Assembly: GCA_022432975.1 (NCBI GenBank)
Contig: CM039508.1
Coordinates: forward strand, 29,143,008-29,207,007
Length of the DNA stretch: 64,000 nucleotides
From: Begonia masoniana
Taxonomy: Eukaryota > Streptophyta > Magnoliopsida > Cucurbitales > Begoniaceae
Direction of reading: 5' to 3'
The notes beneath the pieces are model-generated. The model was not told where the DNA came from. It saw only the letters and a list, made by a program, of their open reading frames with translations, and did not search any database. A program made the translations under genes and the position numbers. Positions 12,149-23,600 of this stretch are shown one piece after another; the first letter of the stretch is position 1; every line of letters starts with the position of its first letter.

Positions 12149-12870
12149 ATTCTCCCTCTGATATTCTAATCTGTAGTGTTCGATAAATTGGCGAGTCTCG
12201 TGGCCACCTTGCTTGTCCATCACACAAGCACGCAATCCCCTATCTGTCGCCTACTACAAGTTGCATGGAACCACCAATCACGCTATTTGTGTGCGCCAAA
12301 CAGGATCGTATGATCTTTTCCCAGTTTGTGTCGATATATGCTATCTAGAATCTTTGATCTATACTTGGGAAGACCATGTTTTATAAATTTTGCAAGTCCA
12401 CAATATTTGATTGACTTTTTTTGGAGAGTATTTTTTGGTGGAAGTATGATCTTTTCCTAGTTTGTGTCGATATATGCTATCTAGAATCTTTGATCTATAC
12501 TTGGGAAGAGCATGTTTTATAAATTTTGCAAGTCTACAATATTTGATTATTTGATTGATTTTTTTGGAGAGTATGTTTTTGGTGGAAGTATTTTCTTGTT
12601 GAATTAGAAATTTTTGAGATAAAAATTCAAAATTTATTGATTAGAATTTTTTGGAATACTTATGTGATTTTTCCTATGTCATTCTAGTTCAGATATGTGA
12701 TCTGTTGCGCAAATTTGTTCTGAGATTTTTTGCAAGCTAATTTTTTTAGGATAATTAGGCTTCAAAGTTTTTGAATCAAATATTCTGTAGAAGCTATAAT
12801 TTTGGTACAATGAGTTCACTGAAATTTGTATCTCATTATTGGATCAGAACTTAGGGTTTTTGTTATGGTA
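12149..12870. other. Unassigned AT-rich stretch with an internal duplication
   Basis: No gene. Probably leader or gag DNA of the copia remnant that follows, but no frame supports that before about 12880. Confidence 0.4.
12311..12590. repeat. Direct tandem duplication, period 136 bp
   Basis: The segment starting TGATCTTTTCCCAGTTTGTG at 12311 is repeated at 12447 with few changes and an 8-bp extra in the second copy. Two copies only. Confidence 0.9.
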
Positions 12871-12879
12871 GATAAATAT

Positions 12880-13660
12880 GTGAGATGTGCTCGAACAATT
12901 GATTCTAGACGACGCTTTGTTAGGGCTTGATGAAAGGTATAAGCTTAGGAGAGAAGGGGAGGAAATTTATATGAATTGAAAAGTCAAATCTTTGATACAT
13001 CTACATTTGTCAAATCAAATTTTGCATAATGTTCTAAATAAAAAAAAATGTCACTGACTTGTTAAAATTGAAGTTACGTATGAAGAAATCCCTAACTAGA
13101 AAGTTGCATTTGAAGTAACGACTTTATTCTCATTCGTTAATGTAACGTTCTATTGAATAACACTTGAGACTCATTCAAGGATTTAGTTTCAGATTTGAGA
13201 ACTATTAGATGCAACTACAATGAGAAGGATTTGTTTCCTACTTCATATGGTGCTTTCAACAATATAGTCTTATAAACGAGGGAAACTGTAACTCAGGAAC
13301 AAGTTTATGGTATCATGTTATCAAAGGAGAGAATGAATCAATTTGTTATTGGATCCGAGTCTCGAGGAGAGGAATTTTTCATTCATAGGAATAGGAGAGT
13401 CAAACAATAATGATAGTGATAATATTCAGAGTGTGAAAGCCAGATCAAGATCAAGAAATCGTGATAAGACATGCTAATCTTGTCAGAATAAGGGACAAAA
13501 TAAATTAGAGCGTCGCAAATTGCACAATGAGATTAAAATTATGGATTCATCTTGTTCGTTTCATATGTTTTTCAATCAGAATTGGTTTTTGATATATGAG
13601 ACACTGTCTAATGGTGTTGTGTTGGACTAATAACACACCTTGTAGCTAGTGTTGGTACCG
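12880..13660 (+). pseudogene. Ty1/copia gag-protease remnant, 5' portion
   Basis: Broken frames resemble copia gag (an LDDALLGLDERYKL-like stretch near 12900) and an arginine/serine-rich stretch before a lost zinc knuckle (KARSRSRNRDKTC near 13435). Near 13545 there is a protease-like WILDSGCSxHM analogue (MDSSCSFHMFFNQNWF). Many stops are present. The reading breaks at 13660, exactly where a gag-only LTR element starts, and similarity resumes at 23310. Confidence 0.65.
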
Positions 13661-14485
13661 TGATACGAACTAAGTTGAAAGAAATCTCAAAGCCAATTAC
13701 CATGATCCATTAGAAGATAAAACTCAACATGATTTGGTCATGAGGATCCAATAGAAAGAACTATCACAACATAACCAAAGACCAAGAAGTTGCATGAAGA
13801 TGCATAAAGAAACATGGAGTTGCATGGAAATGCATATAGTTGCATGAAGATGCAAAAAAGTGCCAAAATATCAAAACTGGCGCACCACACGCAAGGCCGC
13901 GCGCTCTTGCGTGCACATAGTAGACCGCACGCCTTAGTGCGCCCAGCAATCCACGCGTGTGCATTGCGCCAATTTGCCTCGCGGGCCCCATCGTGCACTT
14001 CTGCGGGAAAAACCTTCCATTTTTATATTTCCATGATTTTCTTCATATTTTTATGTATTAGTTAAGTTTTCTTAACCATAAATTGCTTTCTATACTATTA
14101 TAAGATTCTTAGGAATATTTTGATTATTTTTAATATTTCTTTTAGACTATTTAAACACGAAACTTGTATCTCTTTTGGAAACAATAATGATGAATGATAT
14201 TTGATTAAAGCTTATGTTTTTTGAGTGATTCCTTTTAGGATTTTTTCTTTAATTCATTGTGAAGAATTTGATCTTCTTCAAGTCAAATCTTGAGAGATCA
14301 ACTTGATAGCTTTGGTTCTAACAACAACTTCAGTTATAGGTTAAGCTCTTTGTTTGATAACTTTGAGTATGTCGGTAGGGTTTGATTGTGGTCAAGTTTC
14401 TTATACTTGATTCAAAGACCATTATAAGTTTCTAATTCTTCATTGTTGAAGGGTATCAGATTTGATATACTCGTGGTTCTCATAA
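13661..14485 (+). repeat. 5' LTR of the gag-only element
   Basis: About 825 bp. Contains short repeats of GTTGCATGAAGATGCA type at 13788-13855, a GC-rich stretch at 13875-14005, and an AT-rich 3' half. The 3' half (14270-14485) matches the much shorter LTRs of the minus-strand copy, so this subfamily has gained or kept about 500 bp more in the LTR. Antisense and sense frames at 13738-14065 are shadows in the GC-rich part. Confidence 0.8.
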
Positions 14486-14599
14486 TTTGGTATTAGAGCA
14501 AAGACTCCTAGTTTCAAGTCGCTATCTTTATTTTCTGTCAATTCCCTTATTTCCCTAAATTTCTTCTTTCAAAATACTTAAAAAAAAATTTAAGATTAT

Positions 14600-15000
14600 G
14601 ATACTTTCAAGTTCTTGTCTTGTTCTTGAAATATCTGATTCTTATTCTAGAAAAAAAAATTGATTATCATTCTTGATATATCGAACATTATTCTTGAAAT
14701 ATTCGAATATTATTCTTTAAATATTTGATTATCATTCTTGATATATCGAACATTATTCTTAAAATATCTGATTCTTAGTCTTGAAATATTCGATTATCAT
14801 TCTTGATATATCGATCATTATCTGTGAAATATTTGATTATCATTCTTTATATATTCGATCATTATTTTTGAAGTATTCGATTATTATTGTTGATATATCG
14901 ATCATTATCGTTGAAATATTCGACTTTCATTCTTGATATATTCTATCATTTTTCTTGAAATTGTCGATCATTGTTCTTGAGATATTCAATACTTCCTTAT
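14600..15000 (+). repeat. AT-rich leader repeats of the gag-only element
   Basis: Degenerate repeats of about 21 bp, alternating ATTCTTGAAATATTCGATTATC and ATTCTTGATATATCGATCATT forms. The minus-strand copy of the family has the same kind of repeat in the same place (34210-34540), so this is a family character rather than random expansion. Confidence 0.8.
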
Positions 15001-15456
15001 TCTCTTTCTTGTTTATTAACAAAGTTTCATTAATTGATTATTCATATTCATTTATTTCAAAATCTTTTGATTCTACTATTATTGGAGGTTGAAAAAGTTT
15101 GATTTTGTTTGTTTTACTTGTTGAATATTTTTTCTTGATCAAAGTTTTTACATAAAAAACTAAAAATGAAATTGACAGGCAAAAGACAAGAGGGTAAGAC
15201 TATTATAATAAAATCCATTATTTGAGTGAAACACGAGAAAAGTGATATTGTTTAATTGTAAACACATGGGTGAGTGAGAGAGGTCCATTAAACTAACTTT
15301 GCATTTAACAAGTTTTCTTGTTGTCTCTTTTTCTTCTTTACACCATACTTTGTTTTCATAAAATCTCTCAAATACAACACATAAGCCAAGAAGAGGTTGA
15401 AGACGGAATCCTAAGCAACGTCAAAATGGTAATTCCTTCTTTTTAAGGTAAGAGTG

Positions 15457-18146
15457 TGTAACACCCCGAACCCGCCCCGGCTCGGTGCGTCACTTTGCAA
15501 ACCTAATCCGCGTTTAAAACGACGTTTAAAATAATTTTTGACTCGATTTTTGGGTTGTTCAAACCCTCAAAATTTATTGGAAAACGTGCCCAAAATACGT
15601 TTAAAATACGTCAAAAAATATCGGATTAAACTAATTTAGAAAACTGACTTAAAATAGATAATGTAAAAAAAAAATAGAAAACTTAAACCCGACGTTATTT
15701 ATTTTAAAATCAAAATGGGCGGCATAACGCCTAAAATTATCAAAACCCCAAAACCTGCAAATGTAACTATTTTAAAGACTGTTTAAACCAAACCCAAAAT
15801 AATTTACATACCATATTCATAAAATTATAAAATCATTGTTATTCACGTATATCTAAACAATTTAAAACACCAAAACCATTTAAAACAACCACCACTAACT
15901 ACATTAAAATATTAACCTCTCACAACTACCCAAGGAAGACAATGGCCAAGACGCCCCGACAATAGCCTGCACTGGCATACCCCGTACTCCTCCGACTGCT
16001 GCCTAGTCCTGGGCTGTCTCCTCTACCTCACCTGTGTAAAACTCGTCACCTACACCATAGAACATAAAACATAAGCCCAATGCTTAGCAAGTAGGGAAAA
16101 ATGCACTTTAAAACAATGCATGCTCAACTCAACCCTAAAATGCAGTTTCTATACACTCTGTTGTTTTCTTTTCATTCTGGTTGCATTTATCTTTCATTTG
16201 CGTGTGAATCAAGTAGGCACACATCTCAACACAATCTAAGACGGCCACGCCTTGACCCACGGAGCAAGATCGGAGGCACACATCCTAAACAATCCGGGAC
16301 GGCCATACCGAATCTCCTCCTTCGTTGATCGTAGAATCCCCAGTGTGCCTTCCAGCACGAGCAGGTCGAGGCAATCAGAATCCCCAGTGTGCCTTTCAGC
16401 ATGAACAGGTCGAGGCATTCCGAATCCCCAGTGTGCTTTTCAGCACGAGCAGGTCGAGACATTCATACTCACGACACGTTACGTAATTTAGCATAGCATC
16501 TCTCGTAGGATCCCTCTCGGGGTGCTACAACGAGCCACTTGCCCGACGAGGCTATTCTACTCGAGACCAGGTTGCATATCCATTTTCTTATCTTACATTT
16601 CACTTTCAAAGTTTGCAAACGATGCTCATAACACGTATTTCGTAGTTAGAAAACAATGATGCATGTAACACAAAATGCTCAACACGAAACAAAACAAAAC
16701 AACCAAGCAAACAATTCCCTACCGTTCCATGGTGTAGGCCCGAAGGCAAAACACAAACTATCCACTACTTACTTAATGTCTCAGTACGTTCTCGTTCACT
16801 TCGTCCAACCGAATTAAACGTTCGACAACTTATTTGTAACACTCGAAAATTTCCTACAGCGTACGTAGCTCTAGTTTAGATGATGTATGGGAGCTTAAAT
16901 TAAATTGAGGGTGAAGCTAAGTTTAGAAATGAAAGAGGGATATGAGAAATGATATGAGAAGTGGAAATGAAAGAGAAACAAAAGTGTGTAGGTAATTTAA
17001 AGTGATTATTAAGGGAAATTAGTGAGTCTCGGCAGCTAGGTATGACATAAGAGAGCTTCGGGAGACTTAGCTTTCAATTCCGCTGTATCCGATTTTTTTT
17101 AAATTATCAGGGTTAGAGTGAGCCAAGTAGCGCACCAAGCTAGGGTGGATTCGGGGGCGTTACACTATCAATTATAGAAAATAACTTAGCAATTCACTCA
17201 TAAAATTCTAAAGGATTCTAAACAATTTCTAAAACCAAAACTAACCAACAATTCACCCTAAAATCACAAAACCCGATTTTTACCCAAAATTACAACGTCC
17301 AACTTCGAACGACCATAACTCCCTCGTTTTTCAATGGATTTCGACGTGCCACCCCACTTCGGAAACCTCTACACGTCTACTATCCATTGAACCACTTAAA
17401 ATAACCAAATAAACCACTTGGTCAACTCGAATTCCCCATGAACAGAATCGGCCCCATAATCTAACAATCCGGTTTTTCACAACTTACTTCCAATTTTCAT
17501 TCTAACTCCATAACCACCTAAACCAATTCATACAACAACCAAATCATCAAATTTGGAAAGAAAACTAACACTTAAACTCAATTTTCGGATTTCACCATTT
17601 AGGGTTTTCAAACCCTACACAATCTCCACCAAAAACACATAAAAACACTAACAAACTACACCTATATGTATAAAATTAAAAACCCAATTCATTTTACCTT
17701 GAAACACCTTGCTAAAAATTGAAGAAGAGATGAAAATGCCCTAGCTATGGCTGCTGCAAAAATCGTGGAGAAGGGAGAGAAGAAAAGGTGTTTTTGCCAT
17801 TTTAACACTTAATTCATTATTTTTATAAAATCAACTTTCCACTTTTTCCTTTCACCACTCATTTTCTTAAAATTGCCAATCAACCTCCCTTTTTCTTCTT
17901 CCAACGTGGCTGCCACCATTAACCACTTCTTCCATTCATTTATTTCATTTAAATTCCTAGTTGTTTTTTTTTTCTTATTGGTCCACTTATGCTTTTGACT
18001 TTTCAACAATTTCTTTTCTAATTTGACTTGTCAAAACTCTTCCCTTCTCTTTGCTTTACTTTAGACACTTAATCACTTAACATTAAACTATCCTAACCAT
18101 TTATTCCCAGGCATAAATACGTTACTCGAATTTCCTAGGTGTTACA
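15457..18146 (-). mobile_element. Solo LTR C, Tekay-like (TSD GAGTG)
   Basis: Plus-strand ends TGTAACACCCCG and TAGGTGTTACA, with perfect duplications GAGTG at 15452-15456 and 18147-18151. Sense is minus; length 2690 bp including an inner LTR-like piece (16835-17164). Donor-like AAGTAAGT has its GT at 16772-16771. The stem arms 16738-16724 and 16063-16049 pair over 15 positions with one G-U wobble. Three imperfect copies of a ~50-bp unit built on 'aatccccagtgtgc..cagcacgagcaggtcgag' lie at 16325-16465; the small frames there are shadows. Confidence 0.93.
16835..17164 (+). mobile_element. Short LTR-like insertion inside solo LTR C
   Basis: Begins TGTAACACTCGAAAATTTCC and ends GGATTCGGGGGCGTTACA, the terminal style of the Tekay-like LTRs but only 330 bp long. 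Host LTR sequence continues on both sides. No 5-bp duplication is visible (ttatt versus ctatc), so it may be an internally deleted solo LTR or a rearranged end. Confidence 0.6.
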
Positions 18147-18189
18147 GAGTGATCCCAAACTATATATAGAATGAGAAAGAAAAATTGAT

Positions 18190-18510
18190 CATATGTTTGA
18201 TTATCATAATTATACGAGGAGAAAAAGATCAAATTAACCTCGATGAAGTTAACGGATTATGCAAGCACATTGTGGGATCAATTGGTGAACAACCCATACT
18301 CACATGGGAAGATTTGAAGGTACTTATGCATAAGAGATATATTCATAATCACGATTATTGACACTCATGTAGGAGACTACAAGGTTTAACTCAAGGATTT
18401 AAAATTGAGAAGGAATACTACCAACGAAAGCGAAATCGGGAGAGGAAATCTTTGTGGAGAAAGTTCGAACAACTTACTGACATGATGATAGAGTGGTGCG
18501 ATAGGATATA
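18190..18510 (+). pseudogene. Gypsy-type gag core of the gag-only element, broken
   Basis: Frames read KVKLTSMKLTDYASTLWDQL, then ILTWEDLKVLMHKRYI and CRRLQGLTQGFKIEKEYYQ, the classic retrotrans_gag pattern of Ty3 elements (capsid-forming protein). Stops and a frame change near 18358 break it. No zinc knuckle follows; an acidic, Glu/Lys-rich frame follows instead. Confidence 0.7.
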
Positions 18511-18519
18511 AGAGGTAAT

Positions 18520-19180
18520 AAAATAAAAGCTAAAGGAACAAGAGGAGAAACAAGAGGTCGAACAGCACAAGATAGAAGATATTAATTTTCCTCTAAAAGA
18601 CGAGTCTTTGGAGGAAGAAGTGATTTTTCAAAAGTGCAAAAAAATTTACGAAGAAGAGGTTCCAACCAGAGGGTCACCAACCAAAGAGCACATAAAAGAG
18701 GATATTAGTTTTCTTCAAAAGGATCCAACTTTTATGATGGAATTTCAACTAGAGGAAGATAATTGCTGAAGGAGGACATTGTCCAAGAATCCAATGAGAT
18801 TCAAGAAAAAAAAAAGTGTTGTTGAACCATGAGCCAAAAGTGTACGAAATTGAGGTACAAAAGGTGAAAACAATCGATGAAGTAAGTGATAAAAATAGTG
18901 TCATGTTGGCAAAGGAGCAAGCAATTGTTACTTGTTCCAAAGATTTGACTTTTTCTAACAATTTTAACACCTCTTCTAGTGTGAATTTCTTTGTGTATGA
19001 TCCTGGAGATTTGAGGACGAATTTTTTCGAATGGAAAGAGAATGATATGAACCAAGGCGCAACAAATCTCAAAGCCAAGTACCATGATCCATTAGAAGAT
19101 AAAGATGACCCAAAGTACAAAACCCCACATGATTTGGTAAGAAGATCCAAGAGAAAAAGATATCACAACATGAGAAAAGA
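18520..19180 (+). pseudogene. Acidic Glu/Lys-rich reading frame of the gag-only family
   Basis: 18520-18767 is Glu-rich and ends at a stop after an EEDNC-like motif. 18816-19319 is an open frame (MLLNHEPKVYEIEVQ start) whose first 80 residues match the minus-strand family copy at 33340-33120 (both share NSVMLA, CSKDL, FSNN and SVNFFVYD blocks). The frame runs across the 3' LTR start at 19043 into GC-rich LTR DNA, where it is unlikely to be coding. Conservation of the blocks in two copies suggests a once-coding gag extension of unknown role. It has no known domain. Confidence 0.55.
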
Positions 19181-19887
19181 CCAAGAAGTTGCACGCATAG
19201 AGATGCACGTAGTTGCATGGAGTTGTATGGAGATACAAGAAAGTGCAAAAAAAATCAAAATTTGTGCACCCCCATTAAGGCCGCATAGCCCAGCGTGCCC
19301 AGCATACCGCGTATTGTAGCACCCACCATAAGCCCAACAGTCCGCCCTGTGCGGCCCGCACGTCCGCCTAGCGTGCACCTGCACACCTTGCGTTCACATA
19401 GTAGACCGTGCGCCCCAGCGCGCCCAGCAGTTGGTGCACACATTGAGCGCGTAATAGTCCACCCTACCCGACCAACACATCAATGCACCCCGTGAGCCCC
19501 CCGTGCACCCGGGTGCCCCCGTGCAACAATTTTTCATATTTTCATAATTTTCTTCCTATTTTTATGTACTAGTTACGTTTCCTTAAACGTAGTCTGCTTT
19601 CTATACTATTATAAGATCCTTAGAGATATTTTGATCATCTTTAATATTTCTTTTTTTCTATTTAAACACAAGGCTTGTAAACCTTTTGGGAACAATAATG
19701 ATGAATGATATTTGGTCAAAGCTTATATTTTTTGAGTGATTATTTTTAAAATTTTCTCTTTTGTTCTTTGTGAATAACTACATTTTCTTCACGTCAAATC
19801 TTGAGGGATCAACTTGATATTTGTTTTTAACTATAAATTTGGTTACGGATCAAGCTCCTTGTTTGATAACTTTAGTTCCATTGACAA

Positions 19888-22800
19888 TGTGACGACCCCA
19901 ACCCGATCAGGGCCGCCACGGACTTGCCGTGACGTAATCATTTAATCATCACTTATTTTTTATTATTTTTTTTCTTTAACACTTACCATAACCCTTAAAC
20001 AAACTAACCATAACGTAACATTAACTTTAAACTCTCGTAACCACGTAAGTTTTTCTTTTTATATCACTCATAACGTTTCGACTTCTAAACCACTAAATCG
20101 AAGTCTCGGATTGTTGAAATTCCTTAAAATCACTCATTCGTCGATCATCAAAACACAACACTAATATAACCTACAATTTCGGAAAATTCGAGAAAACGAA
20201 CTGCGTGGATCGCTCTAAAAATCGAGCGTATCCTTACCTGTTTCAAAATAACCAAACAGTTTCAGTATATTTCTAAAACTAAGACTCCACATTCTAAACG
20301 TTCTACTTCCACTACATATATATCAAAACTCGACTTTTCATACCTTTTTCTATCAAAACATCCGATCCACATACTTAAACATTTTCATACATTCACAAAC
20401 AAAATCCAAACAAATCCTCAAAACAAACATCGAACGTAAACATGGAATTTCCTAAGACATCACCAAAGACATACATTATCAAATCATTCAGAATAGAACA
20501 ACTTCAAACCTACATCCACTATAAGAATTCCTAAATAGTAAACCTAGCTATACACCCTAAAATCCATCACCTTTCTAACCAACAAAACTAACTCACATCC
20601 ATTTGCCACGAAACAGTTCGGGCACACCATCGGATCATTAAGCCAAGCCAAAACAGACTCCGTCGCCACGAGCACCATCCGTCGACCACATTCATTTCAT
20701 TTCGTTTCATCATACATATTCATTTCATTTCGTTTCATCATACATATTCATTTCATTTCGTTTCATCATACATATTCATTTCATTTCGTTTCATCATACA
20801 TATTCATTTCATTTCGTTTCATCATACATATTCATTTCATTTCGTTTCATCATACATATTCATTTCATTTCGTTTCATCATACATATTCATTTCATTTCG
20901 TTTCATCATACATATTCATTTCATTTCGTTTCATCATACATATTCATTTCATTTCGTTTCATCATACATATTCATTTCATTTCGTTTCATCATACATATT
21001 CATTTCATTTCGTTTCATCATACATATTCATTTCATTTCGTTTCATCATACATATTCATTTCATTTCGTTTCATCATACATATTCATTTCATTTCGTTTC
21101 ATCATACATATTCATTTCATTTCGTTTCATCATACATATTCATTTCATTTCGTTTCATCATACATATTCATTTCATTTCGTTTCATCATTCATTTCATTC
21201 GTTTCATCATACATATTCATTTCATTTCGTTTCATCATACATATTCATTTCATTTCCATCGTACATACATGAAATCCTCTACCAATGGAGGGCGGATTAG
21301 TTTCTCCATCTCTAGACGTTCCACAACTTCATCTGAAGGGTGAACCACTTCCTTCAGACGTTCTATATTTTCTGGACGTTCCACAATTTACATCTGAAGG
21401 GTGAACCACTTCTCTCAGACACTTTACATTTTCGTTTTACATCGTTGTCGTTTCTACGTTCAAATCGTGAAAACATATGCTAAAATATTTTCGTACATTT
21501 TCTAAGACATGATGCATGAGGTAATCTACGTACAACATATCATCAAAACATATCATCAAGCAATTCACAACGTACATGGACATAGACTATTCTTAACGAA
21601 CTTCGCGAACAACTAATAACTAACATCCTAGGCTACCCGACTCATTAAACCCCACAATCAGAAAATCATCATCGAAAACAACAAAATCTAACGTTGACAC
21701 GATGTAGGGCCTTAAGGGCCGGAAACCTAGCACCCACTTACCTGGCGTCCGTAGCAAGCCGAGCGCCGTCCAAAAGCCGTATCTACCTAAGGCATTTCAT
21801 AAATAAAGGACATTAAAATCGATCCTAAATAAACGAATTTCAAACTTAAACTAAGCTCCTAGCTAAAGCAATTTCTCCTAAAACTTTCATTTTCTCCATT
21901 CGGGCATTTCATCGAGCACGTGGTGCTCACAATTTACTTAACCTCCATTAATGGTTTTCTAATAATCTCTAATATCCAAACTTTAACCTAAATCCACCAA
22001 TAATCATCAATTTATTTAATCTACCTAAATAACGACAAGTGTATGCACTAATAAGCATAAAAGCATAATACCATCGATTTCTAACTAAAACCTAACTAAA
22101 CGGGCCACTAATTTGGGTTCGATAAAAACCGACCCGAAACTCCAAACGTGCATAACTTTTGCGTCGTTTATCGAAATCGAACGATTCCAGCGGCCACGTA
22201 CTCCTCTAATAACCTATTTTAATCTGCCAAAAGGAATTTTAAAACAAACAACCCTAGCTAGGTCAAAATATCAAAAACCCGAATCTGCCCTTAATCGGAA
22301 AATTCCCCCTTTTTCGATTTTTCACCAAATTCCACTCATTTCTTCACCAATCGACCACATATACCCTCAATTAGAATAATCTAACCTAAAATCGAAGTTT
22401 CCAATTAAGAAAACCCGAGGCTCCAAAACCTAGCCCTCGGTTTTTCACTAAATCCGAGCCTACCATTGCTCGGCAACCATTACCAGCACCGAGCTCGGCT
22501 ATTTGACACCGAGAGCAACCAGAAACGGCCGGCAATAGGAGCCCAATTTAGCTCAGCGATCCACGGCCACAACCAAGCAAGAAACAGAGGAAAACCGAAC
22601 CAAAACAGGGGGAAACCGAGCCTTACCGGTCGGGTTGCGAACGGAGTCAGCCGGAATCTCCACGTCGCCGGCGTCTGGTCGGTGAGAGTCGGAAACCGTC
22701 GGTGAATCGTCGCGCGTCTCCTCCTCTCTCGGCGTCGGGCTCGCGCAGGGGAATGGCTTCATCGTGAAGCCATTCAATTTTTATAAAAATTGTTTTTATA

Positions 22801-23197
22801 AAAATTATATAATTTTTTACTTATTAATTTACTTAAATACCCTTAACTCAATTCTATGCTTAATTCTTTAATTAGTCTATCAATTCGGTTTCTCTGCAGT
22901 TTTCTTATTTCTCCAAATATTCCAATTTAATCTTAGAGTTCTAACAAAACTCACCGTTCACAAAACAGACTTATTTTGCTATTTTTACGAATTAACATAC
23001 TAAAAGGGTAAAACGGGAACTCTAGCATTACTCTTTTCGATTTGGGTTTCTAAAATTTCACTTATTCCTCTAAAAATTCCCGTAAATTTCTAGGGCTCTA
23101 AGGAAACATCTCGCTCAAGAAAATACTTTAATTTGCTATTTACGAAAATAACCTAAGAAATTAGAAAATCCTAAGATCCGAAAATCCGGGCGTTACA
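19888..23197 (-). mobile_element. Solo LTR G, Tekay-like (TSD GACAA)
   Basis: Plus-strand ends TGTGACGACCCC and CCGGGCGTTACA; perfect duplications GACAA at 19883-19887 and 23198-23202. At 3310 bp it is the longest LTR here, mainly because of a 28-bp array. Sense is minus. Donor-like AGGTAAGT has its GT at 21741-21740. The stem arm at 21706-21699 (CCTACATC) can pair with 20516-20509 (GATGTAGG), 8 bp. The 22100-22790 segment is clearly homologous to 51767-52440 in solo LTR D. Frames at 22113-22777 are shadows. Confidence 0.93.
20686..21257. repeat. 28-bp tandem array, about 20 copies
   Basis: Unit CATACATATTCATTTCATTTCG plus TTTCAT, nearly perfect across about 570 bp, with one shortened unit near 21187-21205. 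It lies in the loop between the two complementary stem arms of solo LTR G and accounts for that LTR's extra length. There are no spacers, so it is not a CRISPR-like array. Confidence 0.95.
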
Positions 23198-23309
23198 GAC
23201 AAGGTTCGATTGGTGTCAAAATCTTTATACTTGATTCAAAGGCGTTTATGAGTTTCTAAGTCTGCATTGTTGGAGGTTCTCGGGTTAGATATACTCATGC
23301 TTCTCATCA

Positions 23310-23600
23310 TTCTGTCAGAATGAAAAATATTTGACAAGACACTAGGTAATGGGCAACATGTTCTCAATTTGAAAAAGAATCAGATCTCATTGAGTACACT
23401 TGATTCAAAAGGGCACAATACAACATTGTAGTTGGAGTTTTAAAGATCACTAGAAATGCTCTCGTTATGTTAAGGGAACATAGAAAGTATAAAATTATTT
23501 ATTTGTTGAAGGGTTCTTTAATTATTGACAATAAGGTTATTAAATTTGTCAATTCACATGTTAAAGTATTGTTGGAGAAGACTTGAATGAAGTTAGATTC
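23310..23600 (+). pseudogene. Ty1/copia remnant, continuation after the nested insertion
   Basis: Frames read TLGNGQHVLNLKKNQISLSTLDSKGH and then RNALVMLR.. and LFICKGSLIIDN-like stretches. This is the protease-to-GAG-pre-integrase region that normally follows the motif seen at 13545-13660, so it is the other half of the copia element split at 13660/23310. Stops and shifts throughout; similarity fades after about 23600. Confidence 0.65.

Larger units (their letters stand above)
13661..23309 (+). mobile_element. Gag-only LTR retrotransposon (TR-GAG type), with nested insertions
   Basis: 5' LTR 13661-14485 and 3' LTR 19043-23309, the latter split by solo LTR G. The LTR ends are TGATA..CATAA/CATCA. 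A TTTGGTATTAGAGC primer site follows at 14486, and a purine-rich tract (gaatggaaagagaa) precedes 19043. The internal region has an AT-rich leader, a decayed gypsy-type gag and an acidic reading frame, but no protease, RT or integrase, so it would be non-autonomous. The flanks taccg and ttctg are a weak TSD at best. Insertion is supported better by the copia remnant resuming at 23310. A second copy of the family lies at 32850-34944 on the minus strand. Confidence 0.75.
19043..23309 (+). repeat. 3' LTR of the gag-only element, split by solo LTR G
   Basis: LTR sequence occupies 19043-19887 and 23203-23309, about 950 bp once the insertion and one duplicated GACAA are removed. It ends CTTCTCATCA. 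It matches the 5' LTR throughout, including its GC-rich middle (19265-19530). The 19163-19495 frames on both strands are shadows of that GC-rich part. Confidence 0.8.

Noticed and set aside
18816..19319. Functional 167-codon host gene
   Set aside because: The first half is shared with another copy of the gag-only element and the second half runs into LTR sequence.
20686..21257. CRISPR-like array
   Set aside because: Direct repeats are contiguous with no unique spacers, in a plant LTR.
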